NCBI GenBank assembly: GCA_043101635.1
Contig: JBICIE010000283.1
Span: 1 to 5,713, forward strand
Source: CAYMJK01 sp043101635
GTDB lineage: Bacteria > Planctomycetota > Phycisphaerae > Phycisphaerales > UBA1924
Reading direction: 5' to 3'
DNA length: 5,713 nucleotides
This document shows, one piece after another, positions 3,950 through 5,713 of the stretch. Each line of letters begins with the position of its first letter. The stretch's first letter is position 1. A model generated the notes under the pieces. The model was not told where the DNA came from and made no database searches. It worked only from the letters and a program-made list of their open reading frames with translations. The position numbers and the translations under genes are program-made.

Positions 3950-5574
3950 CCCACCCGATGACCCTGCATCTGCGCCAGCCCGAGCATGAGCCGCAGCGCG
4001 ACGACGATCGCGCCGGCGATCGCTCGCAGAGCGCATCGGGCGGAAGCCCGATGCCACCGGGGGACATCGACCGCTGGCTCGGCGCCTTCAGCGCCCTGCT
4101 GCGCCTGCCCGAGGCCCAGCGCCGCGCCATCACCGACGAACTGGAAGACCACCTGCGCAGCCGCGCCCACGACCTGATGGTCGCAGGCGCCCCCGAGCAC
4201 GAGGCCGTGCGCAGGAGCATCGAGGAACTTGGCGAAGCGGCCGAACTGGCCACCCGCTTCCGCCACGCAACAGATGGAACAGCAAGGAGACGGATCATGA
4301 GCATGGGTATCCTCGGAATCAGTGCCGCAGCGCTGACCCTCAGCGTCGTCGCCATCAGCGGCGGCGCCCTCGGCACAGGGCAGCAGCAGTCTTCGGGTGT
4401 CGTATTCCGGGAGATCCAGCCGGCCGCCACCAGCGCCTCGCTGGATGATGTGCGCCTGAAGCTGGGCCTGGAGGAAACCCCGATCGGTGAGCTGTTCGCC
4501 CTGGTCGGGAAGATGGCGGAACTGCCCGTTTTCGTGCACTGGGATGAGCTTCCCCTGACGGAAGAGGACACTGTGACGCTGCAGCTCGGCGAGGTTGCCC
4601 TGCCGACGGCGCTGCGCTTCGTGAACATGCGCTTCGGCTTCGCCGACAGCGATGACGCCATCAGCTACCGGGTGCACGATGGCGTGCTGGAGTTCGCCGA
4701 CCGCGACTACTTCGACCGGCGCGAGGCCGAGCTTCTCCGCTACGACCTGAGCGACGCCCTCGTCAATGCCACACCCGAGGACATCGAGGGGCTCATCTAC
4801 AACTTTGTCGAGCCGAACTCGTGGGAGGCCAACGGCGGCGTGGTCGCCTCCCTGCACATCGTCGGCGAATCGATGTTCGTCCGCGCCCCGAAGCGCCTGC
4901 TCCCGAAGCTGGAGTGGATCCTGGCGCAGCTTGCCGGCGAGGATTCCGCCGACGAGGAAGACGAAGCCGCGGCCCTGCCCCCTGCAGAGGTGCGGGTGCT
5001 GGCCATCATGCACACCCGCGCCGATGATGTTGCCGGCGCCATCGAGGCCATGCTCGATGTCGACGCCGTGCGCATCGCCGTCGACGAGCGGAGCAACGTC
5101 TTGATCGTGCACGCCGACAAAGTCTGGCAGGAGCGCATCGCCCAGCTTGTCGCGGCGCTGGACCGCGAGGTCGAGCCGAAGCGCGGCGCCGACGCGACGG
5201 GCCTCACCCCCATCTCCATCTCGGCCGAGGGCGGCAAGGTCATCGTCCGCTGGGATGAGGCCGGCGGGCAGCAGGCCGGCCAGATCGAAGCCGCCTCGGT
5301 GCAACTGCTCGGGCGCATCGAACGGCTCCAGGCCGACGACGCCCGCATCGGCGCCGAGGTCCCGCTGCTCGGCGGCATCCCGATCGTCGGCCACCTCTTC
5401 AAGGAGGGCGCGCCGTCGGCGGATCTCTACATCGTTCGAGAGGGCGATTCCCTCGCCTCGATCGCCCGCGAGGCGCTCGGCAGCGCCGACCGCTGGTCGG
5501 AGATCCTGGAGTGCAACCCCGGCGTCGATCCGCGCCAGCTCGAGCCTGGACAGGCCCTGCGCCTTCCGAAGTGA
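3946..5574 (+). CDS. HAAS-domain membrane protein with secretin-like modules and LysM
   Basis: This 542-residue protein starts at the ATG overlapping the PadR stop. Its order is: a charged disordered N-terminus (1-38); a HAAS-like helical domain (about 40-105, with RWLGAFSALLRLP and EELGEAAELATRF), a type found with PadR regulators; Arg-rich residues; one membrane segment (about 120-143); an STN/secretin N0-like domain (about 166-258); a module with TPEDIEGLIYNFVEPNSW (about 266-335); an N1-like domain (about 349-410); the secretin signature VPLLGGIPIVGHLF (472-485); and a C-terminal LysM domain (about 495-541). Positive charge before the membrane segment predicts a cytoplasmic HAAS and an external remainder. 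Only about 60 residues separate the N1-like domain from the signature, so a secretin pore barrel is not present. The likely role is a cell-envelope sensor or scaffold that binds peptidoglycan and is co-regulated with PadR. Secretin ancestry is inferred from motifs. Confidence 0.85.
   Translation: MTHPMTLHLRQPEHEPQRDDDRAGDRSQSASGGSPMPPGDIDRWLGAFSALLRLPEAQRRAITDELEDHLRSRAHDLMVAGAPEHEAVRRSIEELGEAAELATRFRHATDGTARRRIMSMGILGISAAALTLSVVAISGGALGTGQQQSSGVVFREIQPAATSASLDDVRLKLGLEETPIGELFALVGKMAELPVFVHWDELPLTEEDTVTLQLGEVALPTALRFVNMRFGFADSDDAISYRVHDGVLEFADRDYFDRREAELLRYDLSDALVNATPEDIEGLIYNFVEPNSWEANGGVVASLHIVGESMFVRAPKRLLPKLEWILAQLAGEDSADEEDEAAALPPAEVRVLAIMHTRADDVAGAIEAMLDVDAVRIAVDERSNVLIVHADKVWQERIAQLVAALDREVEPKRGADATGLTPISISAEGGKVIVRWDEAGGQQAGQIEAASVQLLGRIERLQADDARIGAEVPLLGGIPIVGHLFKEGAPSADLYIVREGDSLASIAREALGSADRWSEILECNPGVDPRQLEPGQALRLPK
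4284..4299 (+). promoter_or_regulatory. Internal ribosome binding site and ATG in the HAAS fusion gene
   Basis: AAGGAG (4284-4289) lies seven bases before an in-frame ATG (4297, residue 118). It is a better site than the one before the main start. Initiation here would give a 425-residue form that begins at the membrane segment and lacks the HAAS domain. Confidence 0.4.
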
Positions 5575-5595
5575 CCCGGGCGCACATCGACCTCC

Positions 5596-5638
5596 CCGGC
5601 GGGCGCCGCCCGGTGTCTGGCGCCCGCCGGTGACGTTT
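5596..5638 (+). terminator. Intrinsic terminator after the PadR operon
   Basis: CCGGCGGGCGCC (5596-5607) pairs perfectly with GGCGCCCGCCGG (5619-5630) around an 11-nt loop. TGACGTTTTG follows. The 12-bp GC stem starts 21 bases after the stop codon of the preceding gene. The T tract is short but adequate. Confidence 0.75.
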
Positions 5639-5713
5639 TGGCCCCGCTGGGCCCAGATGTAGCGGCGCCGGGGGCCCGCGCCCACAACCGCCGGGGCCGG
5701 AGGCCGGGCCGAG

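Noticed and set aside
3721..5685. A 654-codon open frame on the minus strand opposite the HAAS fusion gene
   Set aside because: It is a GC-driven shadow. The opposite strand has recognisable domains throughout, and the minus-strand translation is low-complexity with no motif.

Overview
The window suggests a GC-rich bacterium, most likely Planctomycetota or a PVC relative. This is an inference from the pairing of a PadR regulator with a HAAS/secretin-like/LysM fusion protein and from a hairpin-forming GGCAGGTT/AACCTGCC intergenic palindrome. No rRNA or other phylogenetic marker is present.

The central result is a complete, bounded transposon at 336-3506 (3171 bp). Its ends are 24-bp terminal inverted repeats (22 of 24 positions match), and the outer 16 bp, GGTGATTAGCCCTTTG, are identical. 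They are flanked on both sides by a perfect 8-bp direct repeat, CTCTTCTC (328-335 and 3507-3514), the target-duplication length expected for the IS1595 family. The transposase inside (1636-2580) is an IS1595/ISXO2-type enzyme with an N-terminal zinc ribbon. Unlike a minimal IS, the element carries cargo: (i) a tRNA-Thr(CGT) gene pointing outwards near the left end; (ii) a DUF5343-like gene split by a -1 frameshift on a G6 tract; (iii) a 268-bp spacer that folds into consecutive strong hairpins, one closed by a GAAA tetraloop; (iv) a translationally coupled pair of unrecognised genes on the minus strand, converging on the transposase with one base between stop codons. Both ends carry inward-facing sigma70-like promoters at matching offsets; the right one has its -35 inside the inverted repeat.

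The element sits in host DNA 10 bp upstream of the -35 box of a PadR gene. That gene (3578-3949) has a strong core promoter (TTGACA-17-TATATT) with two dyads over it, suggesting autoregulation. Its stop overlaps the start of a 542-residue protein (3946-5574): an N-terminal HAAS-like helical domain, one membrane segment, secretin N-domain-like modules, an isolated secretin signature (VPLLGGIPIVGHLF) without room for a barrel, and a C-terminal LysM domain. A strong hairpin terminator follows (5596-5638). Host sequence left of the element (1-335) holds the possible end of an unidentified ORF and a short palindromic repeat. The last 75 bases are very GC-rich and show no gene.
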